A DNA stretch of 64,000 bases from Neelides folsomi (GCA_034687125.1 JAQGBZ010000308.1:1-64000), one strand, 5' to 3'; shown: positions 9,775 through 24,200, counted from the stretch's first letter. The notes: generated by a model not told the origin, from the letters alone. Program-made: numbers and translations.

Positions 9775-12700
9775 TTAAAATTGCCCTCGAATTGCTAGAA
9801 AAGATGCGAGTGTAAAAAATATTGATGAGAAAATGGGAACCCATTGGCCCCTCAGTGTCGTCCCAAATAAACCAACTCCAAAAAAGGAACCAATTCTTCC
9901 ACCGGCACAGCAAAACCCCAGAGCTCCACTCCTATTTAAAAAAATATTTATAATTAAAAAATATTATGTATCTTACTCAATTGATAGGCGAACTTGAAGT
10001 GTGAATATTGATAAAATCGAAATGTAATTTTAGTAATTACCTTGTCCATGAAGGATATTTGTCAACGGAAGAAACCAAAATGCTCCAAAGGGCAGCTTGC
10101 AAGATGTTAACAATGCAGTGACCTACAAGGGCCCAAATTGGATCGATTTTCCATATTGTGAGACCAATGCTGATGAGAGCTGAAAGGAGCAAAAGAACCG
10201 AACAAAGTTTGCTCCTTGAAAGAGAAAAAATCCCGATGAAGATAACAGCCAATATGGATCCGATGAAAATGCCAATTACTGGAAGACCCGAGTCAATCAT
10301 GTCGTTTGTTAAATTCATACTAAAATCCGGAATCAATGGACATGCTGGGTCAAGGCCTGAAAGTAGAGAGATTGCAACTGTATTATACTCTATAAAGATT
10401 AAATATTTTTTATTAATCTTCAATAAACATACCGGCGTAAGTTATGCTTTGTAAACTGCAATCTTCAAAATTGGATCTTCCCAAATCCGTGTCAACAAAG
10501 AAGCAGTCTGTGAGATCGGAATGTATGAAAAGAACATAGGAAGCTTTGACATTTGTGAAATTCACATGTTGAAAAGTGCAATTTTCAAATTTAACGTGGT
10601 TCATCATCTGAAATAAAAAAAACTCTCATTGTAATAAAAATTCTTCTTTATCTTACAATTAATTACAAATAGAACATAAATAATATAATTACTATAATAT
10701 GGCTATACGTCGGTTTACAGATAATTATTTGTTAATTGTAATGTAATGGTAATGACGTAAAGAGATACTTACCACATTTTGAATAGAAACGTCTTCAAAA
10801 AAACTCTCGCGATATCGAACATTAATAATATTATTGCTTATATTTGAATGATTCATTTGGACATTCTCGTACATTGTCGCGTTCTTATCAAATTTCCAAT
10901 CTCGAAGCGTTGCTTGTTGAGCAATGACCCATGAGGAGAGCGAGCCATGACTAAACATGAAAACATTATTTATTTAATTTATATCTTATGCCATTAATTA
11001 AAGATAATAATGAATTATATTAATGAATTAATATTGTTAGTGTAATTATTTATGTGATAAATTGATTACCCTAAAGCTGTCATTAGCCAGATGAAAGATA
11101 AAGTTAAAGTGAGTCTTCTTCGGCTTTCAGTCCATAATACAAGGAAGTACGCCCAAAACTAAAGGAAGGATAAAATGTAATAAATTCATAACAAAGGATC
11201 TTCAATGCATGTCTTTGTATTTCATAGCAAACTCTTTTAATTACATATTTATTACAAAAGTTTATATTTATGATATTGCGTATAATGATATTTATATTAT
11301 ATAAAAAAAACCAACCGATTCCAGGGCCTTTCTTAAATCTCCAACAACACTCTTTGGACTATTCAAGGGCGTTCCAAGATGAGCAGTTGGAATCTCAATT
11401 TCGGTTAGAACAAACGGCGTTTGTGAACCGCGATTAGATTTTTGAATTTTCTGTTCAAATAAAAAAATCGATTTATTTTAGCCCATCTTTTTATATTATA
11501 TGTAAATACGATACAAAATAGAGATTTGGCCATTTTTAAAACTTTAAATAAAAACGACTTCTTTTTAAAGAGTATCATCTAAAAAATATAACAAAGAACT
11601 TTCTTCCTCAATTTAAAGTCAAGTTTTTAGGGGCTCAAGTTGAGCTAAGCGGCTGAGCTCAGGTTGAGCGTGATGAGAAAAGTTTGAAAGGCTTTTAGGT
11701 GAATTAAAATGTTTGATATCAAGCCTATGAGGGTCGTTGGGAAGTTGATGTAAATTGGATTGAGGAAGGGTCTTTGGAGGAAAAGAGATGAAGGATTAAA
11801 TTAAGGATGAGCAGGGCGACCTACTTACTTTGTACACCTCCAGGGACTCTGCGTCCCGCCCGTTTAACATGAGATTCAACGGAGCTTCGGGCATGAAGAT
11901 TAAGGTGACAAGCCCGATGAGACTTGGTGCAGCCGCAGCGAGCAAAAGCCTTCTCCAAGCACTGAAATGCTCCTTTAGTTCTTCGCTCAAATGAAAACCT
12001 GCAAAGCAGAAAATCAGATTCATTTATCTCTCCGTCTTCAAGACAAACATTTCATTTAGATTAAATTGGCATTTAAAATTATCTTTGCTTCAATTCTACA
12101 AGTACAATTTTTTCAAGTTGTCTCACAAAAACTATTCGATTTAAATTATACACTTTTTATTTAAATGAATATTAAAAATAAATTCTGCCATTAAGAGTAT
12201 TAGGAATGAGAGGGATAAATTAAATTACCAGTTGATGGTAAGATGAACCATGAAATCAAGATCACATAACCCGCTCCAATTGGCCAAAAGAGAAAGAGGA
12301 GAGAAACGAATAATCGTCGTCGTTTCTCTTGCACGAACTCGGCAAAATAAGTTGGAGCGAGTGGGAAGCATCCGCCGAGTCTGAAACCAAGTCATGGATT
12401 ACCAACTTAATTAATTATTACTTTCACTCTCCCGTTATTCATTACCCCAAAGCGAGAATATTATTAATTAGAGAATTATACAAAATGATTTCATTAGTCG
12501 GAATTGATCTAATGACTTCAATTAATCTAATGAGTAAATGGAGTAATAAAATGGAAATGATGGACCAACCCAATGCCACTGAAGAGTCTTGCCGTGAGGA
12601 AAGTTCCTTCAGTGGGCATGATGACGCTGGCCCCGCTGAAGATTGACCCAACACCCAAGCAATAGATCAGGGCCCTTCGTCGACCAACCCGGTCACCCAA

Positions 12701-15700
12701 GCTACCCCAGAAGATTGACCCGAAACCCATTCCAAGAAGAGTCGCCCCAACTAAAATTAAAATTAAAACCATTTCTTGACATTTAAATCCTCAAAGGCTT
12801 CATACATTTCCTTATAAAACTTCTAACTTTTATTATATAGATTTTATAGTTTAGGCATATGGTATTTACATAATATTAGTGATTCTATAGTTCATATATA
12901 ATAGTTCAAATGCAAGTGCAATATTCAATTTCTATTTTATTACATGTTTGCTATGAAATTGGAAAATTGCATATAGATGCACAAGTTGAATAAACGCATT
13001 AAATTCATGGTTAATCTTAATTTAGGATACTATATGTATATCAAGTGAATGTCGCCCTTAAGTCAAATGACATTCTCCAGTGATGTTATACTATTATTAG
13101 TTACATCCTTAGCTATTTTCATACATACATAAAGTTCATTTGTCTCCGTAAATATGAAAATGAAGGTAAATGTCACTGATAATGTCGCGAAGCTCAGTTA
13201 ACAAAGACAAATGATAATGGAGAGGATAATGGGGCCATTGGGTCTATGCTGATTCCTCGTTTTCCACACAACTATTTTTTTAAAAAGGTTTCAAATTTTC
13301 CTTTTTATAAGTATAGTAAGTCGACATGTCGTGGAAAGAGGTTGCAATTAATTATTTTATAAAACTTATACCTAATACTTATGTACACCTACTCTTAAAT
13401 CTTATAAAAAGTAAGTATCCATTTATACTTTGATTATATTAAGATTATTGAAATTCTTTGTCAGCCTTTAAAGGCGTCAAGTTCATTGTAAATTTTGAAT
13501 CTTAACGGTTAATTTAGTTATTGTGTGAAAGTGGGATATAAAAAGTACAATAATGTGGTGAATTTGGCACATCTTAAAAAACACGTGTGTTTTATCTTCT
13601 TTGAAACACTTTTAATCTATCTTTAAAACTAAACAAACTTGTTGTTTTTCCTTGAGAGTTTTCTAAAAATGAAAGCAATTAATAACCGAAGTGTTAACAT
13701 ATGAATTTCTTCTCACATCAAGGGATGTTCATCTTTACAATTTAAGCTTAATCCAGATGTTTCCAATTAACATTTTCCCGTAAGTGAAAATATTTATTTA
13801 AGACCGAAGTGAGTGAAACTGAAATTAAACTATGTATATAATATGAGTTTTATAAGTACTAAAGTGCACATGAGTAATTTAATTACGATTAAGAACGATC
13901 TCATCCATGTGGAAAATAAGCAAATATTGATGAGTTTGCTACTGTGACAAGTGAAGCTATATGGGTTCTTGGAATGATAAATACGCCAAATACAACATAA
14001 TACAAGAGAATCTTACCCAACCAACTCTTTTGCGTCTCATCCACACAAAATTCGAATTGAGCACTTTTGACTGACATGATGAGGGCCATGAGTTCTGACA
14101 AGTCGGCTGCCAATACGAGGCCCGATACGAGGAAGAGAATCAATTGCATCCGCCCATGGCCGACCTGAAATTAAAACTCGTGTTGATCATTTTTACTCCC
14201 ACATTCTTTTACCGATCTCATCCTCTACTAAATATAACCAGCTATAAATTATATTATCCAAACACAAGGAGATATTTAAAGGAAGAAAATAAACCTTCGA
14301 ATTGTTCACCCAAAACTTCATGATCGTTTCCTCAAATTCTTCCAAATTCCTCTCTAGCTATTTTCACAGAACTTGTAGTTATTTAGAAAGAAGGAAACGA
14401 ACCATTGGCTTTTAACTCGGATATTTGAGTGAGTGAAGAAGCGAAGCTTCATCATTCAACAATTTCACTTTAGGCCCTTTGGTCCATTAGCATACATCCA
14501 TGCAAATTGCAAAGTATTGGGAGTATTTAAATCCCATTATTATCCCACGACGCATTCAGGTATTATGCAGTTGCCCATTACCTCTGTCTGTGAGAACCCA
14601 AAGAAGAAAAAACTTTCCATAAATAAATGGCCTTTACATAATTTTACGCTTATCTTTGAGACCTTATTTGGAAAAAGCATTATTCCAATTTTACATTCTT
14701 CACACGCACATTTTAATCCGGGAATATTTTACAAAATGGATTTGTTCTGCTCATTTAATATCACTATTTTCTTAAATTGTATTCTGTCCAGATATTTTAT
14801 GACTTTAATCTCCAAATTGAATTTTTCCATCCAAAACAGACTTTTTAGTAAAAAATTTTACTACATGCGTATTTTGATGCAAATCACATTTTACATTTAT
14901 TTTCTTGGTCAAAGATGAGTCAATGTTATAAAAAATTCATGCTTTGTAAATGTGAATGCGGGCTTGCTGGTTTTACCCAAGAACTGGAAGAAGAAAAGAT
15001 CAAAAGGAATATTCATAAACGAATGGTGTCATTTACTACATTTATATTCCTGTCTGGGGGTTCAATGGGATGAACAATTATCTAATAGCATTTATTATAC
15101 AAATATTACTTTTGTTTTGTATTTGCATATTGAACAAAAGGGACAATGCGGAGTGTGCCAAACTTCCTTTCTTTATCGCCTTCTTTGTTTTTTCCATCAA
15201 TTATTCATTTCCTATCTTTGTTTTGGAAAATAAGGGACATTTAAAAAGACTTTTATTATGAAAGATTCAACACATTGTGCCTTGTTAGTGCACCCTGTGA
15301 GCCATTTACAATATAGACGAGTTGTTAAAGTGTTGTAAATTCCGTAGGTTTAAATATAAATAAAGGGGAGTGAGAGAGAGATGAAAAATGTAAATTGTCC
15401 TTTTCAATTTGCGTTTTCTTCTCACACTCCACGAAGCCTTTGGCCGTTTCCGTTTCATCTTTCCATGCAGTCAAAATGAGTTGGCAAGCAAATGCCCGAA
15501 TTCTTCCTCAACAAAGAATCCTTTTATTTTCGAGTATCCAATTTATTGTTGTTCTATTGCTCTGTGTTGTGTTCCATCAAAGTAGTCGTTAGTATAGTCA
15601 GTCAATCGTGTATTTTAATCAACTATAAAACAAAATCCTCTGAATCATCCAACCGAACTATCAAGACTATGAACACTGAGAGTTCCAAAAACAGAGTCCT

Positions 15701-16443
15701 GTAAATCATTCCAATTCCAACATGAAACTTCTCCTTAATTAACGTATATAGTCTTTTGGATAAAATCGTCCAGCGACTAAAGTTAGAACATTATGAAACT
15801 TTACCCATTAAAAGTGATCTCTTATTTTTAATTAACAAGTTCAAAAACGAGCTATAGATAATAAAAATTTCTTGGTATGCTCTACGTTATATAAATACTA
15901 ACTATTTCATGATGCATTTTATAAGAATTGTAAACTCTTTCTTTAATTTCCACTCATCGTGAGTGGGATAGGTATATATTCATTATAAAGGTAAATTCTT
16001 ATAAAGTTATGGGTACCTTGTTAAAATATGCTTTAATAATATTAGCTTTATAACTAAATAATAGCGTTCATAAAATTTCAAAGTTTGGTAATTAAGACTT
16101 GACTGAATAATAAGTTCACTGTGTATGCTCCCAGTCTAAAGAGGTTCGAGATGTTTTCAGGAATCCTCCAAATCCTTAGCTTTCCCATGCAGACATGCAG
16201 AGCTTACTTTTATGATTTGGAAAATTATATTGGGGTTGGGTTTACCTGGTGCAGTGCTTGTTCATGAAATCTCTCCACAAGTGAGAAGTCCAATTTGTCC
16301 CGTTCCACTTTCTCTGGAGAGAGATCCGAAGAGGCGTCTTGTTCAGGGTCAATTTCATTTTTCCGGAGGATCGACGATCGTCCGTCTTCACTAAAATCCA
16401 TGCTCGAAGGTCGGTCCTTGATCACCAATGGTTCATTCTCCAT
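9775..16443 (-). CDS. SV2-like synaptic vesicle glycoprotein (major facilitator superfamily)
   Basis: Eleven minus-strand exons: 16443-16246, 14164-14017, 12750-12570, 12380-12229, 11998-11829, 11450-11316, 11158-11070, 10950-10773, 10607-10433, 10356-10041 and 9931-9775; 632 residues, phases consistent. Residues 1-66 are an acidic cytosolic tail. HGRMQLILFLVSGLVLAADL opens TM1, and GSLGDRVGRRRAL (residues 132-144) is the MFS loop signature. After TM6 comes a long cytosolic loop, then TM7 (FWAYFLVLWTESRRR). Residues about 360-475 form a luminal domain of pentapeptide-like repeats (FENCTFQHVNFTNV, SNFEDCSLQ), the beta-helix that separates SV2 from SVOP. SV2 proteins sit on synaptic vesicles and bind synaptotagmin; transport substrates are unproven. 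An acceptor (CATATTTACAG) directly precedes the start codon, so the 5' UTR is spliced. Introns 1 and 2 are 2.1 and 1.3 kb. I did not assign a specific paralogue. Confidence 0.92.
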
Positions 16444-18774
16444 AGCTGTAAATATGTTTTTATTCCTTCCATTATCTATGTATAAATATTATTGTCTTGT
16501 GCATGAGCACTGCGCGATGGCACTTTGCTTACAGTTATGAGTGCTGCGATTAATAAATGTCTCTTTTAAAAGCACATTGAAGTGCATCCTACTTCACTAA
16601 TATTAAGATTTGTGATTTGTGAGTTTTGGTATTAATACAAATACGTGTAACAAACATACTGTGATAAATACGAAATATTGTACAATACTCTTAAAGTCAG
16701 TATAAATTCTATATGTATTTATTGAATACTTTTGTGATTATTTTATATTAGACTTTATATATTATATAGATCTCACCAATGAAGATGATTTACAGACCAT
16801 TTTTGTCGTAATATTTGGTCGCTGGAAGGGAAATGAAGTTAATATGGACATTATCGATTTCTATGTTATTTGGTTTAAGGGCCAGACAAGAGAGATTGAG
16901 GAGCTGAGTGAGGAAGATGCTCGTGGTCTCAATTCTCTATTTACTCTGCCTATTCATTGACAGACCTTGCGTTCAGTTTTCGAGTCTGGCACGAAAGGGT
17001 TCAATTCCAAAATAGAATACAAAGCTACATATATTTCCATATAGCTTTTATTACTATAAGTAACTTAACCCTTCCATTTGGACCTTTACATACTTGTACA
17101 TTACTTGTGGAACTATTTATGCATTCAATATCCAATGAGGTGTTTTTATGACTCTCTTCAGTGTGTCACCATGCTGGATCCTGCAGCTGGGGCTAAATGC
17201 AGTTGGGAAGTTGATATTCATACATATTATACTTTATGACTTATCTTTTTTATCGCAACAGAATAATCGGCTTATTGAGGTTGGATGGTCTTAACTTTAT
17301 CTAAATCACAGCTGTAGGTTTATGTGTAACTTAAATATCATAATTTTAATAGTTCTGAGTCAACGCAGAACTTTTAATAGCAATTTGATTTAATAATAAG
17401 ATATGGAGTGTTTTTAGAAAAAAGGCCAAGGAACTCTTAATGAGTCATTAAAAGTAAAGTAAAATGTATTGAAGTAATTGGTTCCTTCCTGATTATTTGT
17501 TTCGCCAGGGAATAACCTAACAACTTTAAAATGAGAGAGCTTGAGAGTTTTAATTAAGTTTAAAAACACTTACGTTGATTAAACTATTTTTTTCAAAGTT
17601 CTTGTGAAGTTTTCTTGCCATTTTTGAAGATTTATCTCAGAAAGAAGCTCTTGAGAGGACTTGAATTTTTTTCACCTTGTATTATTTTGACCAAATGAAG
17701 TTCATCAGGGAAGCTATTAATTGGATTTTAGCTTAAGTTTTCAATTTAATCATCAATTATGGCCAAGTTAAGATGGCATTAAGAGAAGATTAAGGAATAT
17801 TAGAATTATGTAGCATGTAATGAAAAATTGTAAATTGGGTACAAATAGGCGTTGAACAAAATCTCACAATCTCATTCAGATTCATTCAGGTAGTTTCACA
17901 CAAAGTTTTTAGGCCTTGCAATAAGAGCTTATAACTAAATGCAAAAGTTGGTTGAAGCTAAAATGTTAAACGAAAAATAAACTCCTCTATTAAACATCGA
18001 TTAACGTCATTTGATTCAAACAGTTTTTTATCTTATTTTATATTTTGTATCAATGAGTATTATGATACTTCCATACTTCCCATAAGCATTTATTGAAAGC
18101 AGATTTATAGCCTTCATAAGCACAATGAGCATTTGAAATATGAGGTTTATATTATTCAGTATTGGAATTACAAGGAACGAAATTATTTCAGTTCATAATA
18201 TCGCTAACAAATAACATATCAAATTCCTATCTATTATTTGTCGTATTATTTTAACAGCATTTTTTGAAAAATTAGAATAAATGATCATTTAAAATAGCTC
18301 TACAATTATTAGATAGGATAAGGATTATTGTAAAATGAAAATTCAAATATTTATATATTTAATACAAGTGCCTGATTAATTGATTTTATAATATACAATA
18401 TTTATATTTAATCTGCTCTGTATGTAATCAATAGATTTAAATGACATTTGTATTGCGAATATCTGTTTTATTTTTATTTTCGCAATTAAGAAAAATAGGT
18501 TTATAATATTGAAGCGATATACCTAATATAGAATTATTAACTTTTAATCAAATACTTATGGCATGCTAATGAACAAGTATTAAATTATGCAATTGATAAC
18601 GAGGAATGATAAATAAATAAATAAAACAAAATCTAATTAATAAACAATTGTAAAATATTGAAGCACTGTTAACTACATTCAGGTGATTTATTTGAAGTTC
18701 AAAATAAATACTTTTATATTTCAAACACATATCACACAACAATACAGTGAGTATTTAATATCAAAAGTCTTTAC
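16444..18774 (-). other. probable 5'-UTR intron of the SV2-like gene
   Basis: The SV2-like coding exon begins with a splice acceptor 2 nt before its ATG, and a minus-strand donor (AAATAG|GTAAAG) lies at 18774. The 2.3 kb between are AT-rich. An unexplained 60-codon open stretch at 16781-16960 (+) was seen, without recognisable family. Confidence 0.4.
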
Positions 18775-19030
18775 CTATTTAGTGAGTTGACAAGAGAGAG
18801 CGAATTTGCTTATCAAATTGGTGGAAGAAGTTTGGGAGAAAATGAGGAGAATTGCTGATCAGAGGGTAGAGACATCCTTGAGAGCGGAGCGAACCGACTT
18901 CCCGAGTCTCCTCTGGAAGAATGAGTCGGACCGAATCGGGTAACTCCCGCCCTACCACAATCGTGTGGAATCGATTCCAGCCTCGCATTCTCACTTATTC
19001 CCTCTCATCTTCCTACACCTGGCTCTCGCT
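18775..19030 (-). other. candidate non-coding first exon and promoter of the SV2-like gene
   Basis: This patch is markedly richer in G+C than its flanks and ends on the minus strand in a GTAAAG donor at 18774. It fits the acceptor immediately upstream of the SV2-like start codon. The outer boundary is a guess. A 71-codon minus-strand frame (18994-18779) inside it shows no family resemblance and is probably not translated. Confidence 0.35.
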
Positions 19031-20832
19031 CAATCGAGGAATTGCGTGGGAAGAACTGGGATTCGCCGGGCTTGGAGATTGAAACATTTTTCCTTTTCTC
19101 GGTGGGGTACTTTTTAGTAGACCTTTTATCATCCAACGCTTAGCTTCTTCATCTTTTGTTTATACATATATGGAATAAAATGAATAAATCATCGCGCCAC
19201 ATTCCTCCGTGCACGTTTCAATGAACAAAAACTCTTTCTTTTCATACATTTTCTCATTTTCTCCGCTTCCTGCAGCTGAACTGTGAAATGTGTTCAGTTT
19301 TCCAAACACTTCGGCATTTCCTTTTCAGATGTTTCGGGTGCCCTTCGTTCTCGACCTTCACGTTTAATTCCAAATTATGTCACGGCACGTAACCAAACAT
19401 CGGAGTAATACCAACATTTTCCAACCCCTTATACCTACTAACTAATATAAGCCCTAGTATTCTCGAGTAATTTATTTATTCTTTTAATGAAGAATAACAA
19501 TGTAATATGGGTAATATTACTAATGGTACTTATGAATACCAAAATTAAGGTATATAGCCATTCCAGATATTTAATTACATCTGTATTTATAATGGCTTTA
19601 TGCTTGGCATAAAGTAACTCATTGTATTATTTTCTAACTCATAATATTTTTCATCCAAGATATTTATTATAAGGCCTAAATAATAAAACATAATCAAAAT
19701 CTCATAAAAGCAAAAATGAAATATATTGCTAACACTAACTCATTCAGTCATTGAGAATAAAAGTGGTAAAGTCCCAGTATAGTCCTAAATGTCAAAAAGA
19801 ATGATTTATTACATAAAGACGATTTTGGAAGGAAGGATTGCCTATAATCTTTATATTCGAGTATCTTAAAATGAGGAAAACAAAAATAGGCACACTTAAA
19901 TTGTTGAATATCTACATTAAATGCGTTCTATCAGTATATCTACAAAGTTAATATTTAATATTAATTAAGTCAATATTTAATATAAAATATCTTCGAGCTT
20001 AAGTTCCCAACTTGACTACTTGTTACTCACTTGGAAAGGACCATTATCGGAGTTTGGGTATGTGTGGCACGAAGTAAAATGCTATTTTGCTATTACAAAG
20101 CACAGACATAAAAAACCATAAAACACTGAAGATAATGTAAAATAAATAAATACCAAATAGCTTGTGAAAGCTTGCTTGTGCTTGTGCTATGAAATAAACT
20201 TGTCAACTATCAATATGGTAAAGAAAGATAAAGATGTTTCATCCTCATGTTTTTACTTATTTTTCCAAAATTTGGTGCATTGCAGGAATTGGGTGATAGG
20301 GATAGTTTGATGATGAAGATGACCTTGTGAATCCTCTTCACTATTTATACCCCAAATCTCCTTTATACTTCTCATATTTCATTCATGAGATTACAACCAA
20401 GAACGAGATGAAGTCTCACAAGGTAAAACTTGATCACCAATACTTTCCTTTTATGCATCGCACATTTTCCCAGAAAAAAATAATCACATTCAAATATTCA
20501 AAACTAACCGTTTCTTCATAAATGTATATTTTATACATTATACTTAAATTGTAATCCTTCTTTTTCAAGCATCATTTAACCTATTAAACTATTAAATTAC
20601 CTTAATACCCTAAACCCCTATTGTCAATTCATATTTCTCATATTGAATATAAAATTTTTATTGCTATTTCCTTTCTATATATTTAATAAAAGTTTTGTAA
20701 AATCATCACATTAATTATTAATTGCCACCAAGGATAATTTTTACTATACAAAATTAAATGTAATTATTCCTGATTAAAGAAAGTTAAAATGAAAGAAAGC
20801 GGTGTTGAAAGCGAAAGTATCGTTTTCTCTGT
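19031..20832. other. intergenic region, no gene seen
   Basis: 1.8 kb between the presumed SV2-like promoter and the STT3B upstream region. The first 350 bp are relatively GC-rich and may be promoter; the rest is AT-rich and featureless to my eye. Confidence 0.5.
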
Positions 20833-20895
20833 TAAAGGATTGAAAATATCTCGCTAGGTGTGAGCGACACCTAGCGAGATATTTTCAATCCTTTA
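20833..20895. repeat. perfect 29-bp inverted repeat with 5-bp loop
   Basis: The left arm 20833-20861 begins TAAAGGATTGAAAATATC and ends CGCTAGGTGT. The right arm 20867-20895 is its exact reverse complement; the spacer is GAGCG. It lies 310 bp upstream of the STT3B start codon. No mismatch is present, which suggests recent origin, selection, or an artefact. Confidence 0.95.
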
Positions 20896-21205
20896 TTTGT
20901 ATATCGCGGTGCAGTGTCTATTCGGGCTATGTGCTGCGGTCTGCGTACGTGTACGTGGATGTTAAAAACTTCTCCACCTCATCCTCCCGTCAAATTCTGG
21001 TCCTTCGACATTTGACACCGGGGTCTCTTCTTGACATCACACCCTTCCCGTCCCTGCTCTCACGCCACAAGTCAAAGGGTAAGTCTGCAATTTTCCACTA
21101 TTAAAAACCATGCAATGTCTTCGACCGGCATCCAATGTCCAACCAACCATACAATTCTTCCATACCGACAATTGTCAATTTCAGAGTTAACCAAACGGCG
21201 ACGCG

Positions 21206-24200
21206 ATGAGAAATTCGCAAGCTGTCCAGAAGAAGTCCAAAGAGAACAATGACGTGAAGAGCCCTGACCTGAAGAAGGAGGGAGAGAAAACGAAGTATCT
21301 TGGATCCTTAAGCCTCATCACTTTCGCTGTTCTCACAATCGCATGGCTTACCGGCTTCCTTTCTCGTCTCTTTTCCGTCATCCGTTTCGAAAGTATTATT
21401 CATGAATTTGATCCTTGGTAAGATCCTCCAATTTTAATATCAGTTTAACCATCATTTTATTTTGATTGTTTGGGAATTAACCATTTTGGGGATTTTTTAG
21501 GTTCAATTATCGAGCGACAGCTTATATGGTGGAACATGATTTCTATAAGTTCCTAAATTGGTTCGATGACCGAGCATGGTATCCACTGGGAAGAATCGTT
21601 GGTGGAACGGTGAGTTGAAAACATTTATTAATTAGAAATATTGTAAATTATTGATTATTGAATTGGATCTTAAATGTTATTTAAAACTGTAGGTTTATCC
21701 TGGGCTTATGATAACCTCAGGAACAATTCATTATATCCTCTCATTGCTCAACATTACCGTTCATATTCGTGACATATGTGTATTCCTTGCACCTGTGTTC
21801 AGGTAAATTTATTTTAATGAGATTCAAAATTGAGAAAGCTGGAAGCTGCCATTGAAAGGGATTATTTATTTATGATGTTCGAATTTCTAGTGGACTGACA
21901 GCAATAGCAACTTATTTCCTGACCAAGGAGATTTGGTCACCCGGAGCAGGGCTTTTTGCTGCTGGGTTTATTGCCATTGTACCTGGTTATATCAGTCGTT
22001 CTGTAGCCGGGTCTTATGACAATGAAGGAATTGCCATCTTTGCCCTTCAACTCACGTATTATTTCTGGGTTCGAGCTGTGAAGTCAGGATCCATCTTTTG
22101 GGCCAGTGCAACTGCTCTATCATATTTTTATATGGTAAAAATTATAAATTAACATTAATTAATTTGAGTTAAAATTCATTATAAGTGTCTATCGTTAATT
22201 GACATTAATTGAAATTGATAAGAATTTATGAAATTGGTTGTGATTTAGGTGTCTGCATGGGGTGGTTATGTGTTCATTATCAACCTTATTCCACTGCACG
22301 TTTTTGCCCTCCTTCTCATGGGTCGATTTTCCCACCGGATTTACACATCTTACACAACGTTCTTTGTTCTGGGGCTCATCCTGAGCATGCAAATTCCCTT
22401 TGTTGGCTTTCAACCTGTCAGAACAAGCGAACACATGGCATCTGCAGGTTTACATAAATAAATAAATTTTAAACAATTAATTCAATTTTTCAGAAACTTT
22501 TTAATATAACACATTTTTTTTAAATTTAGGAGTCTTTGCGCTTCTCAATGCCGTTGCCTTCATTAAATATGTTCAAAGATTTTTGAGCAAGTCGGAATTC
22601 CGTCATTTTTTCTTTTTGGCAAGTGCGGCTTCTGCTGGACTTGTGTTCTTTGCCGTCGTTGGACTCACTTATGCCGGATACATTGCTCCATGGAGTGGAC
22701 GGTTCTATTCGTTATGGGATACTGGTTATGCAAAGATTCACATTCCAATTATCGCCTCCGTATCAGAACATCAGCCCACAACTTGGTTTTCACTTTTCTT
22801 TGATCTCCACATCCTTGTGACCACTTTCCCGGTTGGAATTTGGTATTGCATCAAGCACATCAACGATGAACGAGTTTTCAGTAAGATTATTTATTATGCT
22901 TAAATTCACCCATAAGATAAATTCAAATTCACTAATTTATTTATTATTGTTAATTTTAACTTTGATTTTCAGTTGTGCTTTATGCTTTGTTTGCCGCTTA
23001 CTTTGCTGGAGTGATGGTTCGACTCATCTTGACTCTGACACCGGTTGTGTGCATTTTGGCAGCTATTGCATTCTCTTCCTTATTCGAACTTTATCTGAAA
23101 GATGAGGAAAACCCACAAACGGAAAAGAGAGACGACAACCTCTACGATGAGGTACATTTTTACATTTGTTTTATTAGATTGATTTTATAAATAATCTCTT
23201 CAAATTAGTTTTAAAAATGTTTAAAATTATTAAATGCTAATCCAATTTTATAAATTTTAGGCTGGGAAAGTTAGAAAAATGCCCCATGAACAACAAAAAG
23301 AAGAAACGACTATTGGAACCAATCTACGAATTATCGTTCTCATTGCTGTACTCTTCATTCTTTTACTCTTTGCAGTTCATTGCACATGGGTTACTTCAAA
23401 TGCTTATTCAAGTCCAAGTGTAGTTTTAGCGACCTATGATCAAAGTGGAAGGTATGTTTTCAATGACCCTTAAAAATATTGGCATCAAATGTAATTGTAA
23501 TCATTAACTAAAATGTCATTTTTGTGATCCATTTAGACAAATATTAGATGATTTCCGTGAGGCTTATTTCTGGCTTTGGCAAAACACCCATGAGGATGCT
23601 CGTATTATGTCATGGTGGGATTATGGATATCAGATAGCGGGAATGGGGAATCGAACAACACTAGTGGACAACAATACTTGGAACAACAGTCACATTGCAT
23701 TGGTAAGTAAAAGAAATTGTTATTTAATTGCTCGACTAACTGCAATAATAACATTCGTTTAATTTTATGAATAGGTTGGGAAAGCTATGTCTAGCACGGA
23801 GCCTGAAGCATACAAAATAATGACAAACCTCGGAGTGGATTATGTGCTGGTTATTTTTGGAGGCTTAATTGGTTATTCTGGAGACGACATTAACAAATTC
23901 CTTTGGATGGTCAGAATCGCCGAGGGGGAACATCCACAAGACATTAGAGTAAGTGCCTTTTATTCTTAACATGCCCATATTCATTATTCATTATTAACCC
24001 AATTAGACCACTATGAATCTAAATAATATAAACCTCGAATTTTTTGTTTATGTAGGAAACGGATTACTTTACGGCCAAAGGTGAATACCGTGTTGACGAA
24101 GAAGCTTCCCCTACAATGTTGAATTGCTTGATGTATAAACTTTCTTACTATCGATTCGGCGACGTTAGGGTATTAACAACACGCATTTAATTAAAATACT

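Noticed and set aside
12858-12877. 20-bp identical stretch TATGGTATTTACATAATATT also found near 29258
   Set aside because: Very AT-rich and single pair only; no similarity extends beyond it, so chance or a worn repeat cannot be told apart.
14433-14918. 161-codon + strand frame inside an SV2-like intron
   Set aside because: It starts with GTG, has no family resemblance, is rich in residues expected from AT-rich DNA, and lies antisense in an intron.
16781-16960. 60-codon open stretch (DDLQTIFVVIFGRW and onward)
   Set aside because: Protein-like at first sight, but there is no start, no donor and no family match; it lies in a presumed 5'-UTR intron of the opposite strand.
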